A DNA stretch of 64,000 bases. Source: Rhizobium sp. L1K21 (lineage in GTDB: Bacteria; Pseudomonadota; Alphaproteobacteria; Rhizobiales; Rhizobiaceae). Below, one piece after another: positions 37,435 through 45,438 of the stretch. The notes below the pieces were generated by a model. The model made no database searches, was not told the DNA's origin, and saw only the letters and a program-made list of their open reading frames with translations. How positions within the stretch are numbered: the first letter of the stretch is position 1; each line of letters begins with the position of its first letter. A program made the position numbers and the translations under genes. The stretch covers positions 62,001 to 126,000 of the forward strand of contig NZ_JAMXLE010000002.1 of the NCBI RefSeq assembly GCF_024055895.1. Reading direction: 5' to 3'.

Positions 37435-38403
37435 TTAACGGAAGAGCGACAGAACGTTCTGCGTGCTGGAGTTTGCAATCGAAAGCGACTGAATGCCAAG
37501 CTGCTGCTGTGTCTGCAGTGCTTTCAGCTTTGTCGATTCTTCGTTCATGTCCGCATCCACCAGACGGCCAACACCGCGATCGATCACGTCCATAAGGTTG
37601 GAAACGAACTCATCCTGCATGTCGACACGGCTGTTCACCGCGCCAAGCGTCGATGCCGCATCCGTCATGCTTGACAGCATTTTATCGACGGCCGAGATCA
37701 TACCTTCCAGATCTTCATCGCTGGTCGTATTGGTCAGCGAGATTTCGGTGCCGGAGTTGGCGGTCGTGCCATTGGCGTCGATGAGGTAATAATCTGCCGA
37801 CGTCGTGGCTGTTGTGCCGGCAACCGGCTGGGTAACGGTCGTTGCCTTTGTCAGCACGCCGCCGGACTGGCTCTTGGTGTCAACCAGCGTTGTCGTGGAG
37901 GTGTTGATCTGCAGCGTGCCGATGGAAACGTTGCCGCTGCCATCACGCGTGAAGGAAGCGACCATTTCCTTGGTGCCGGCCTGAGTTGTCGAAGTGTTAT
38001 AGAGCCAGTTTTCACCGGAGAACGATGCGGATTCGGAGATCGAAGACAGCTGGCTCTTCAGTTCCTTCAGTTCCGCATTGATCTTGGTTTTATCAACACC
38101 CGGCTCGCGGGCTGCAACCAGCTTGGACTTGATTTCGGTGACAACGTCGATGGCCGATTCCATCGCGGTGTAGGCCGTGTCGGTCTTTGCTGCGGCAAAG
38201 CCGAGAGCGTCCTGCACGGTAGAAAGTGCTGCATTGTCTGAACGCATCGTGGTAGCGATGGACCAATAAGCAGCGTTGTCGGATGCGGAGTTGACGCGCA
38301 GGCCGGTGGAGATGTGGCTCTGGGTTTCGCTCATCTGGTTGTCGATGGAGCGCAGCGTCTGGAGTGCTGCCATAGCACCAGTGTTTGTCATAATACTAGT
38401 CAT
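37435..38403 (-). CDS. fla: Flagellin, copy 4 (next to fliP)
   Basis: A 322-aa flagellin, first in transcription order after fliP and so in the place of flaA in Sinorhizobium. N-terminus NTGAMAALQTLRSIDNQMSE, C-terminus SSTQNVLSLFR. It has its own leader and a strong terminator, so it is probably a separate transcript. Confidence 0.96.
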   Translation of the reverse strand: MTSIMTNTGAMAALQTLRSIDNQMSETQSHISTGLRVNSASDNAAYWSIATTMRSDNAALSTVQDALGFAAAKTDTAYTAMESAIDVVTEIKSKLVAAREPGVDKTKINAELKELKSQLSSISESASFSGENWLYNTSTTQAGTKEMVASFTRDGSGNVSIGTLQINTSTTTLVDTKSQSGGVLTKATTVTQPVAGTTATTSADYYLIDANGTTANSGTEISLTNTTSDEDLEGMISAVDKMLSSMTDAASTLGAVNSRVDMQDEFVSNLMDVIDRGVGRLVDADMNEESTKLKALQTQQQLGIQSLSIANSSTQNVLSLFR

Positions 38404-38483
38404 GAAAGGTGTCCCTCAAACGAGATACAAAACAGGGACATACCGGGCTGAAAATTACCGGCTATGGCGGCACAGCATCATGC
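38404..38483 (-). promoter_or_regulatory. Structured flagellin leader, copy 4
   Basis: Minus strand: GCATGATGC box (38475-38483), hairpin CCGG/CCGG (38458-38461 with 38443-38446, 11-nt loop), then TATGTCCCT (38434-38442). TGTCCCT is perfectly complementary to AGGGACA (38410-38416), the ribosome site 6 nt before the ATG, with a 17-nt loop. The remaining 38484-38657 holds no gene. Confidence 0.7.
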
Positions 38484-38657
38484 CAATCTGCTCAGGAAAA
38501 CTCGAGCGAACCCGCCATATAGCTTGAGAATATCCGGGAGAAGTCTTGCCAAAAGCTTAATTCATGCCGAATGGAAAATCGGGCTTGGATGCATGATGAA
38601 GAAAGGCTTAACGGGACGTGCCGATTTCTGCCAGGGCAGGATTGCCAATTGGCGGGG

Positions 38658-39410
38658 TCACGTGAAAGACCGCACCAGGCTCCCCACCAGCAGATTCCAA
38701 CCGTCGATGAGTACGAAAAACAGGATCTTGAACGGCAGTGATACGGATGTGGGTGGCAGCATCATCATGCCCATTGCCATGGTGATGGTCGCCACAATCA
38801 TGTCGATGACCAGAAATGGCAGAACAATCAAAAAGCCGATCTCAAAGCCACGCCTGATTTCCGAAATCATGAAGGCCGGGATCAGCACCCTGAAGTCCAC
38901 ATTACCGTCTGCCGTTGTCGTGGGCAGGTTGCGTTCTGCTGCAATGTCGAGAAAGAGACTCATATCGGAGTCGCGTGTGTTGGCGGTCATGAACTCCCCG
39001 AAGGGCGCGTAGATGCGCGGCAATGCATCGACCTCCGAAATCTCCTCATCGAGGAGCGGACGAATGCCATCCTGCCAGGCTTTGTCGAAGGTCGGCGACA
39101 TGATGTAAAATGTCATGAAAAGCGCGAGACTGACCAAAACCATGTTCGGCGGTGTTGTCGCCAGGCCCATGCCAGAGCGCAGGATCGAAAAAGCAATCAC
39201 GATGCGTGGGAAAGACGTCACCATGATGAGAATGCCGGGCGCGATCGAAAGCACCGTCAGAAGGCCGAAAATACGGACAATCCAGGCCGCGAACGAACCG
39301 CCCTGATTTGGGATGTTGTCGCCAAAGAGGTTCTGCAACTGCTGGGCCGCCGCTATTTCCGGCAGCATGAGCAGCACAATCAAACCAAGAAAAACAGAAA
39401 GCCGCTTCAT
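38658..39410 (-). CDS. fliP: Flagellar export gate protein FliP
   Basis: A 250-aa inner-membrane export-gate protein with an N-terminal signal-like segment (VFLGLIVLLMLPEIAAA) and the FliP signatures FPRIVIAFSILRSGMGLATT and PAFMISEIRRGFEIGFLIVLPFLVID. It overlaps the fliL stop and is the last gene of the flgB-fliP operon. Confidence 0.97.
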   Translation of the reverse strand: MKRLSVFLGLIVLLMLPEIAAAQQLQNLFGDNIPNQGGSFAAWIVRIFGLLTVLSIAPGILIMVTSFPRIVIAFSILRSGMGLATTPPNMVLVSLALFMTFYIMSPTFDKAWQDGIRPLLDEEISEVDALPRIYAPFGEFMTANTRDSDMSLFLDIAAERNLPTTTADGNVDFRVLIPAFMISEIRRGFEIGFLIVLPFLVIDMIVATITMAMGMMMLPPTSVSLPFKILFFVLIDGWNLLVGSLVRSFT

Positions 39411-39949
39411 TCGATCACGAAGGTCCTGAACATGATTTTGGAGACTTTGCCTTCCGACCGCAATTCCACCCGCTCTTCCAAATCCTGTTTGAGATAGTCG
39501 AAGCCACGTGGACCTTGGATTTGCTGCAGGGAAACGGTGCGCAAATAGGCGACGATGTCCTGGTGAATATCCTCCGCCATACCGACATCCGGCGAACCTT
39601 TAAAAAGCAGCGCCACTTCCACCCGTATCCAGTTTTCCGAGGGATAGGACAGGTTGCTGGTGATTGGTTCCAGCATATAGACACCGTTTTCCTCGGTCGA
39701 AATATGCGGCACAATATCTTCGCCCGGCTTGGCTTCAGCGGTGCCGTGGCCTTCGGCACCAGCCGCTGCAAGTTCGGCTGCTTTGGCAATTTCCTGCTTT
39801 TTCTCCTCAGTGAGAAAGCTGCCGGACAACATGCCGCCCAACACCCAGCCGCCGCCGGCGGCCACAATGGTCAGGCCGACGGCAATCCCGATTGTCGGGA
39901 TCATGCCGCCCTTTTTCTTGCCTTCGTCTTCGTCTTCGGTATCAGCCAT
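39407..39949 (-). CDS. fliL: Basal-body protein FliL
   Basis: A 180-aa stator-associated membrane protein. It has an acidic/Lys N-terminus, one membrane helix (MIPTIGIAVGLTIVAAGGGW), and a periplasmic domain containing MLEPITSNLSYPSENWIRVE and the family-typical LRTVSLQQIQGPRGFDYLKQ. Confidence 0.93.
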   Translation of the reverse strand: MADTEDEDEGKKKGGMIPTIGIAVGLTIVAAGGGWVLGGMLSGSFLTEEKKQEIAKAAELAAAGAEGHGTAEAKPGEDIVPHISTEENGVYMLEPITSNLSYPSENWIRVEVALLFKGSPDVGMAEDIHQDIVAYLRTVSLQQIQGPRGFDYLKQDLEERVELRSEGKVSKIMFRTFVIE

Positions 39950-39959
39950 AAAACGGGTC

Positions 39960-40676
39960 CTAAAGCGGAGAAATCTGGTCGATCAGCTGCTGGCCCCATG
40001 GCGGCTGCTGAACTTCCATCAGACGGCCGCGGCCACCATAGGATATGCGTGCTTCCGCGATACGGTCGTAGGAGATGGTGTTTTCGGCATCCACGTCCTG
40101 CGGGCGCACAATACCGGCGACATTGAGGATTCGCAGCTCCTGGTTCACCCGCACTTCCTGCGAACCGGAGATGACCAGATTTCCATTTTCCAGAATGCCC
40201 GTCACGACGGCAGCAATCAGCAGTGTCAGCTTTTCAGAACGCTTGATTGTCCCGGTACCATCGGTTGCAGTCGATGTATCGTTGCCACCCGACACGGCGA
40301 GCGTCGGGATAGAGGCCGCGCCAAGGCTTGCGGAGAGATCTCCGCCGATACTGCCGCTGTTGGTTCTGCTGCGGCTCGTCTTGTTGGAAAAGTCGGCATT
40401 GTCGTTGATGCCGATATTCACAGTCAGAATGTCACCGACATTGAGTGCGCGTGAATCCTTGAAAAGCGCGGCCTTGTTATCGTTCCAAAGTGAATAGCCG
40501 CTCGCCACCTGGGTCGGGCGTTTGGGATACATGGCCATGGCCTGCGTCTGGCCGTAGCGCAAACCGCTGCCGATCGGGCTCATGGCGGGCGCCTTGCCAA
40601 TTTCGTTGATGGCCTGGCTTTGACAACCCGCGAGAACGGCAACTGAAAACAATAGGGAAAGAGCCTTCTTCATCAC
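39960..40676 (-). CDS. flgH: L-ring lipoprotein FlgH
   Basis: A 238-aa outer-membrane ring protein. The N-terminal lipobox LAGC follows a hydrophobic signal sequence (LSLLFSVAVLAGC). The family motif ALFKDSRALNVGDILTVNI and the C-terminal RISYGGRGRLMEVQQPPWGQ are clear. It overlaps motE by 4 bp. Confidence 0.96.
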   Translation of the reverse strand: MMKKALSLLFSVAVLAGCQSQAINEIGKAPAMSPIGSGLRYGQTQAMAMYPKRPTQVASGYSLWNDNKAALFKDSRALNVGDILTVNIGINDNADFSNKTSRSRTNSGSIGGDLSASLGAASIPTLAVSGGNDTSTATDGTGTIKRSEKLTLLIAAVVTGILENGNLVISGSQEVRVNQELRILNVAGIVRPQDVDAENTISYDRIAEARISYGGRGRLMEVQQPPWGQQLIDQISPL

Positions 40677-41212
40677 GGGTCCTTGGAGGTATTGGGGTCA
40701 GTTGCACTGGAGATGATGCCCGTGATCTGGGCTGCCTTTTCCGGACTCATTTCCGAGAGAACACCACTGGATTGTCGCGGCGCGAGTTTCATGATGATGG
40801 CCGCGGCGATATTGACATTCACCAGTTCGAGCTGGCCCGCCGCCGCATCGGCCTTCATATTCTTGTAGATTTCAACAAGACCGGCCTCGGCCTTTGCGAG
40901 GAATTCGTTTCGCCGGTTCAGCCAGTCCTGGTACTCCGCCGTGCGCTGTTCCAGTTCTGCAATGCGCGCATCAACATCGTCTTGAAGCTTCTGCAGCTCA
41001 TCGCGTTGCAGGGCATATCGCTGGTCGCGGGCTGCATCGGCGATATTGGAGCAATATTTCTCAATCTCGCTGGACACGCCGGATGGTGCTGCTTCGCCGC
41101 CCGCATCCTGCGCATTGGCAAACTGGATCAGAAGCGGGCAAAGAACGGCAACGGCGAGGCTGCGCACCGCAGCGCGCTTGAGACCTGACTTGCTGATCAT
41201 GATCGTCGTCAC
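40673..41212 (-). CDS. motE: MotC chaperone MotE
   Basis: A 179-aa periplasmic protein with a signal peptide (LAVAVLCPLLIQFANA), a central coiled coil (LQRDELQKLQDDVDARIAEL) and the C-terminal MKLAPRQSSGVLSEMSPEKAAQI of MgtE-N/MotE-like proteins. In Sinorhizobium MotE folds or stabilises MotC. Start GTG at 41212 overlaps the flgI stop (GTGA); ATG at 41200 is an alternative. Confidence 0.88.
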   Translation of the reverse strand: MTTIMISKSGLKRAAVRSLAVAVLCPLLIQFANAQDAGGEAAPSGVSSEIEKYCSNIADAARDQRYALQRDELQKLQDDVDARIAELEQRTAEYQDWLNRRNEFLAKAEAGLVEIYKNMKADAAAGQLELVNVNIAAAIIMKLAPRQSSGVLSEMSPEKAAQITGIISSATDPNTSKDP

Positions 41213-42327
41213 TGGATCACGAGCTCCGCATTCATGGCGCCGGCAGACTTGATGCCCTGAAGGATCGCGATAATTCCGTCAGGCTTGACACCAATGCTGT
41301 TCAGACCCGCAACCAGACCTTTAAGATCGGGGCCGTCGAGGATCGCAACGGTGCCAGACCCGGACTGCGCCTGAATATCGGTTTGCGGCTGGATGGCCGT
41401 TACGCCGCGGCTGAACGGTTCTGGCTGGATCACCTGCGGCGATTCCGTGACCTGCACTGTCAGCGTTCCGTAGCTGACCGCGACCTTGGAAATGCGGACA
41501 TCCTCGCCAATGATGATCGTGCCGGTCTTCTCATTGACGACAACGCGGGCTGGAACATCGGTTTCGACTATCAGGTTTTCGATTTCCGCCATCAGCCGCG
41601 TCAGGTCGGCGGCTTTCGGCTTGGCGACCACGATTTCCTGAGAATCGCGCGCTTCGGCAATCGGCCCGCCGTAACGTGCAGATGAATAGGCGTTGATGGC
41701 ATCCGAGACCCGGATTGACGTCGAAAAATCGGGGTTGCGCAGCTGCAGAACCAGGTTGACCGCATCCTTGAACTGGGACGGCAGAGGCCGCTCGACGATC
41801 GCACCGCCGGGTATGCGCCCGCCGGTCGTAACACCTTCGGTTACGGCTGCGGCATCGCCCTGTGCGCTGAAACCGGATACCACGACGGAGCCCTGGGAAA
41901 CGGCGTAGATCTGGCCGTCAGCGCCTGAAAGCGAGGTCATGACGAGCGTTCCACCCCGCAGGCTGTTGGCGTCTCCGAGAGACGACACCGTCACATCGAT
42001 ACGGCTTCCGGGACTGGCAAAGGGTGGCAGGTTGGCGGTCACCATCACGGCAGCCACATTCTTGGCGGCACTCTGCCCGCCCTGTGTGGAAATGCCCAGG
42101 TTTTGCAGCATCGCGCGCATTGACTGGTCGGTGAAGGGGGACGCCCGCAAGCTGTCGCCGGTACCCTGCAGACCGACCACGAGACCATAGCCGATCAGCT
42201 GGTTGTCACGACCCGCCTGAAGCGAGGTAATATCCTTGATACGCGCAGCGGCTGAGGCCGACACAATGCCTGACAGCAGCGCCACAACGGTGGCCAGCAC
42301 AAGAAACAGGTTGCGGCGAAGACTCAT
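41209..42327 (-). CDS. flgI: P-ring protein FlgI
   Basis: A 372-aa periplasmic ring protein with a signal peptide ending in ASAAARIKDI. The family motifs DNQLIGYGLVVGLQGTGDSL and the C-terminal LNSIGVKPDGIIAILQGIKS AGAMNAELVIQ are present. It overlaps flgA by 4 bp. Confidence 0.97.
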   Translation of the reverse strand: MSLRRNLFLVLATVVALLSGIVSASAAARIKDITSLQAGRDNQLIGYGLVVGLQGTGDSLRASPFTDQSMRAMLQNLGISTQGGQSAAKNVAAVMVTANLPPFASPGSRIDVTVSSLGDANSLRGGTLVMTSLSGADGQIYAVSQGSVVVSGFSAQGDAAAVTEGVTTGGRIPGGAIVERPLPSQFKDAVNLVLQLRNPDFSTSIRVSDAINAYSSARYGGPIAEARDSQEIVVAKPKAADLTRLMAEIENLIVETDVPARVVVNEKTGTIIIGEDVRISKVAVSYGTLTVQVTESPQVIQPEPFSRGVTAIQPQTDIQAQSGSGTVAILDGPDLKGLVAGLNSIGVKPDGIIAILQGIKSAGAMNAELVIQ

Positions 42328-42806
42328 TTCGTCAGCACCTTTACAGAGCCATCATCCAGAACGATGCCCGAGATGGTCAGACCGGAATCGGAGTTGCGAA
42401 CGCGGATCACATCGCCCACGACGGCGTCTTCGAGCGGCAGGCCGAGGGCCGAAATCTGCAAGCCGTTCGTCATGTAGACGATCCGCACCTGCTCGCCGCG
42501 GTTTACGACGAAGGGTTCGCGCAAACCGGAAATGTAAACGGCATGTCCCGCCATCAAGGTGCGTTTTGTGACCTTGCCTTCGACCTGCGAAATCGACTGC
42601 GCGAAGTCGCCCTTCAGGTTCGGATTGGTCACCTTGACCTCCTCCAGACGCGAGGCGGTCAGAACCTCGCCGGGATAGATCGTGTGGGTCGGCACCACAG
42701 CGTACAAATCGCCCTCGGCAAAGGCCGGAACGCCGATCAGGGACAGCGCCAGCGCTGCCCCCGTCCATTTCAACACTGACAATCTTTCGAAAAGCTGGCG
42801 CATCAT
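42324..42806 (-). CDS. flgA: P-ring assembly chaperone FlgA
   Basis: A 160-aa periplasmic chaperone with signal peptide (ALALSLIGVPAFA) and an SAF-type domain (LTASRLEEVKVTNPNLKGDF, GHAVYISGLREPFVVNRGEQ). I take ATG 42806, 7 nt after a strong AAGGAGGG, instead of the in-frame TTG at 42812 that abuts it. Confidence 0.93.
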   Translation of the reverse strand: MMRQLFERLSVLKWTGAALALSLIGVPAFAEGDLYAVVPTHTIYPGEVLTASRLEEVKVTNPNLKGDFAQSISQVEGKVTKRTLMAGHAVYISGLREPFVVNRGEQVRIVYMTNGLQISALGLPLEDAVVGDVIRVRNSDSGLTISGIVLDDGSVKVLTK

Positions 42807-42827
42807 GCCCAACCCTCCTTGTGTTTA

Positions 42828-43616
42828 CTACCTCAGCCCTTTGCTGACGGTACCGGCCATGTCGTCGGCGGCCTGGATGATCTTTGAATTCATTTCATAA
42901 GCGCGCTGCGCAGAGATCAGATCGGTGATTTCCTTAACGGCATCCACGTTGGAGGCCTCAAGATAGTTCTGCTGCAAATAACCAAAGCTCGGGTCTGCCG
43001 GGGCACCCACAATCGGGTCGCCTGAGGCCGCCGTCTGGCGGAACAGGTTGTCGCCCAACGCCTCAAGGCCGGCATCGTTGACGAAGTTTGCGATGGTCAG
43101 CTGGCCGAGTTCGGTCAAATCGGTATCGTTGTTCAGACGGGCAAAAACCTGGCCGGAACGGTTGATCGTCACTTCGACGGCTTCCGAGGGGATATTGATG
43201 TTGGGGATGATGCGCGCACCATCGACCGTCACCAGATCACCATCGGCATTGGTGTTGAAGGCACCGGCGCGGGTGTAGAATGTGTTTCCGTCAGCACCTT
43301 CCACCTGGAACCAGCCGGAGCCGACAATCGCGACATCAAGCGAGTTGCCGGTGCTTTCCAGAGAGCCTTGGGTGTGCAGGTTACGAATGGCCGATGTCTT
43401 TACGCCAAGACCGATATTTGCACCTTCCGGAACGATGTTGGAATTGCCCTGGTTGGCGACACCGCCGGTGCGCTCTGCCTGATACAGCAAGTCGGTGAAT
43501 TCAGCACGGGCGCGCTTGAAACCGGTGGTGTTGATGTTGGCAATGTTGTTGGCAATGACCTCAAGATTGGTCTGCTGCGCGTTCATGCCGGTTGCGGCGA
43601 TAGATAGGGCTCTCAT
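42828..43616 (-). CDS. flgG: Distal rod protein FlgG
   Basis: A 262-aa rod protein. [20 protein letters not shown] and [17 protein letters not shown] form the N-terminal rod signature, and [20 protein letters not shown] is the C-terminal one. It lies between fliE and flgA in the operon. Confidence 0.96.
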   Translation of the reverse strand: MRALSIAATGMNAQQTNLEVIANNIANINTTGFKRARAEFTDLLYQAERTGGVANQGNSNIVPEGANIGLGVKTSAIRNLHTQGSLESTGNSLDVAIVGSGWFQVEGADGNTFYTRAGAFNTNADGDLVTVDGARIIPNINIPSEAVEVTINRSGQVFARLNNDTDLTELGQLTIANFVNDAGLEALGDNLFRQTAASGDPIVGAPADPSFGYLQQNYLEASNVDAVKEITDLISAQRAYEMNSKIIQAADDMAGTVSKGLR

Positions 43617-43626
43617 TCAGCGTTCC

Positions 43627-43947
43627 TCAAATCGGCATTTTGGTGATATCGAGATAGGCGGAAACCAGCTTGTCGCGCAGCGCAATTGCCGTCTTGAGCG
43701 AACGCTCACCGGCCATGACGGCATCGACAACCTCACGGTTGCTCATGTTTCCCATGATGCCCTGATAGGACGCGTTTTCAGCACCCTTCACATCCTTGAC
43801 CGTGTTCATAGCCGCTTCCTTCAGCACATCGCCAAAGGTCGGGCCACCGGCCACCTTGTTTTCTTCTGCGGGATTGGTGATTTTGAAATCATCACCCACA
43901 CTGCGGGTGAAGCCCATAGAGGCAAGACTTGTAACAGCATCAACCAT
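43627..43947 (-). CDS. fliE: Rod-MS-ring junction protein FliE
   Basis: A 106-aa protein with the FliE C-terminal signature VVDAVMAGERSLKTAIALRD followed by KLVSAYLDITKMPI. It starts 2 bp after flgC. Confidence 0.94.
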   Translation of the reverse strand: MVDAVTSLASMGFTRSVGDDFKITNPAEENKVAGGPTFGDVLKEAAMNTVKDVKGAENASYQGIMGNMSNREVVDAVMAGERSLKTAIALRDKLVSAYLDITKMPI

Positions 43948-43949
43948 GT

Positions 43950-44366
43950 TTACGACCTCAGGAGATCAATCGTCGCGGAAATCATGTCGCGCGACTGTTT
44001 GATCGATTGCAGGTTGGCTTCATAGGAGCGGTTTGCTTCGCGCATATCCGCCATTTCAACCAGGATGTTCACGTTCGGAAGCTTGACCATGCCCTTGGAA
44101 TCGGCGGCCGGGCTGCCCGGATCGAACTCGATGTTGAAGGGGGTCTGATCTTCCGTGATTTTTTCGATATTGACCGAGGAAATACCCGTGGCGCGGTCGT
44201 AGTGCTCGCCGAAGGTCACAAGCTTGCGCTGATATGGGTCTGCGCCCGGCGTATTGCCCGTTGAACGCACGTTGGCCAGGTTTTCCGATACCACGCGCAA
44301 ACGTGTCGACTGCGCATCGAGGCCCGAGGCCGAAATCGTCATTGCTGCTACAAGCGGATCAATCAT
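43950..44366 (-). CDS. flgC: Proximal rod protein FlgC
   Basis: A 138-aa rod subunit, N-terminus [31 protein letters not shown]-terminus [20 protein letters not shown]. It lies 2 bp from flgB and from fliE. Confidence 0.95.
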   Translation of the reverse strand: MIDPLVAAMTISASGLDAQSTRLRVVSENLANVRSTGNTPGADPYQRKLVTFGEHYDRATGISSVNIEKITEDQTPFNIEFDPGSPAADSKGMVKLPNVNILVEMADMREANRSYEANLQSIKQSRDMISATIDLLRS

Positions 44367-44368
44367 CG

Positions 44369-44764
44369 TTATTTACCAATCGTCGACATGAGCATGTTGT
44401 TGAGGGCTTTCACGAGGCCGGTGTTGAGCTGATATTCCTGCCGGATCTTGCCGGACTTCATCATCTCGTGCGCGATGGCAACGCTGTTTCCCGCAGCGCT
44501 TACTGCCAGGCCGCTCTGTTCGCGCACGGCAATGCCATCATGCGAATTGTCGTTGATGTTCATGTGTCGTGCATTCGTCGTCACAAGGCTCACATGGCTT
44601 GTCTGCGACGACTGGCTGTTGAGAACATCGTTGAAGGAATTCACATCCTTGGTCTTGAAGTTCGGGGTGTTTACGTTGGCGATATTGTCCGCCACCACAC
44701 TCTGCCGCACTGTCAGCCATTCTGCTTGCTTTGATGCAAGTGCAATAATGCCAATAGGCTCCAT
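44369..44764 (-). CDS. flgB: Proximal rod protein FlgB
   Basis: A 131-aa rod subunit with [20 protein letters not shown] at the N-terminus and [30 protein letters not shown] at the C-terminus. The 113 bp upstream (44765-44877) is the largest gap in this run and may hold an internal promoter. Confidence 0.95.
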   Translation of the reverse strand: MEPIGIIALASKQAEWLTVRQSVVADNIANVNTPNFKTKDVNSFNDVLNSQSSQTSHVSLVTTNARHMNINDNSHDGIAVREQSGLAVSAAGNSVAIAHEMMKSGKIRQEYQLNTGLVKALNNMLMSTIGK

Positions 44765-44877
44765 CGCCCACTCCCTCGTCTGTGGGGTCAGACTATGAGG
44801 CTAAACTTGCGTGGGACTTGCAATGACACAATGGTAAACGCGGGTGCTTGCCTTCGAATGCAACCGGCTGCCTGGTC

Positions 44878-45432
44878 TCAGCGGATCACCTCACCATTGC
44901 TGGTGATAAGTGCCCAATTTCCATCGCGATTTTCGATCGTCGAAAGACGGCTGTTATCGGGCAGGACATCGCCAACACCAACGATATACATGCCTGTGCT
45001 GTCCTGGATGAGCGCCTGACCGGAGGTTGCATGCAGCAGTTTGAAGCTTGCCCCGCCCGGCAGGGGCTGGTTCAATGCTTCCGGCTCGTGCGGTTCGCGT
45101 GCCAGAGCACTCGTTTCTTCAGGCACGGTTGCGGTTGTCACCTGGTCAACGCTGTCAGGAGATGCGGTCTTGTCGTCGTTGTCGATGCTGGCGATCGGCG
45201 AGACGGAAACGACATTGCGGAAAGGCGCTTCCGGCAAATCACGCACCATATGGCCGCCATTGCCGCGAACCTCGAAATCGCCTCTATTGAAGAACACGTA
45301 CCAAGGGAAAAACGCAGCAAACGCAGCCATCGCCACGCCGGCGATCGAGAGGATCAGATCGCTTTTCTGTACATCCCGGCCGCGGTTTCGCCGGATTGGC
45401 GGCACGGGTTCATCCGCATCGAGATCGGTCAT
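44878..45432 (-). CDS. Unnamed single-pass membrane protein between fliI and flgB
   Basis: A 184-aa protein I cannot name. A short charged cytoplasmic N-terminus leads to one membrane helix (residues about 26-48, LILSIAGVAMAAFAAFFPWY), then a Ser/Thr/Pro/Asp-rich periplasmic linker and a small C-terminal beta-rich domain (SGQALIQDSTGMYIVGVGDV, then IENRDGNWALITSNGEVIR). It is 6 bp after fliI, so it is probably part of basal-body assembly. The C-terminal domain resembles a small SH3-like or PulC-like module, which is only a guess. Confidence 0.75.
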   Translation of the reverse strand: MTDLDADEPVPPIRRNRGRDVQKSDLILSIAGVAMAAFAAFFPWYVFFNRGDFEVRGNGGHMVRDLPEAPFRNVVSVSPIASIDNDDKTASPDSVDQVTTATVPEETSALAREPHEPEALNQPLPGGASFKLLHATSGQALIQDSTGMYIVGVGDVLPDNSRLSTIENRDGNWALITSNGEVIR

Positions 45433-45438
45433 TGTTTC

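Noticed and set aside
33633-38403. Flagellin tandem array as a phase-variation cassette set
   Set aside because: All copies are complete, same-strand and have their own leaders and terminators; no invertible repeats or recombinase gene are present.
34665-38483. Sigma-54 promoter reading of the GCATGAYGC boxes
   Set aside because: The GG...GC spacing of a -24/-12 promoter is not kept in all four copies, and no sigma-54 activator gene is in the cluster.
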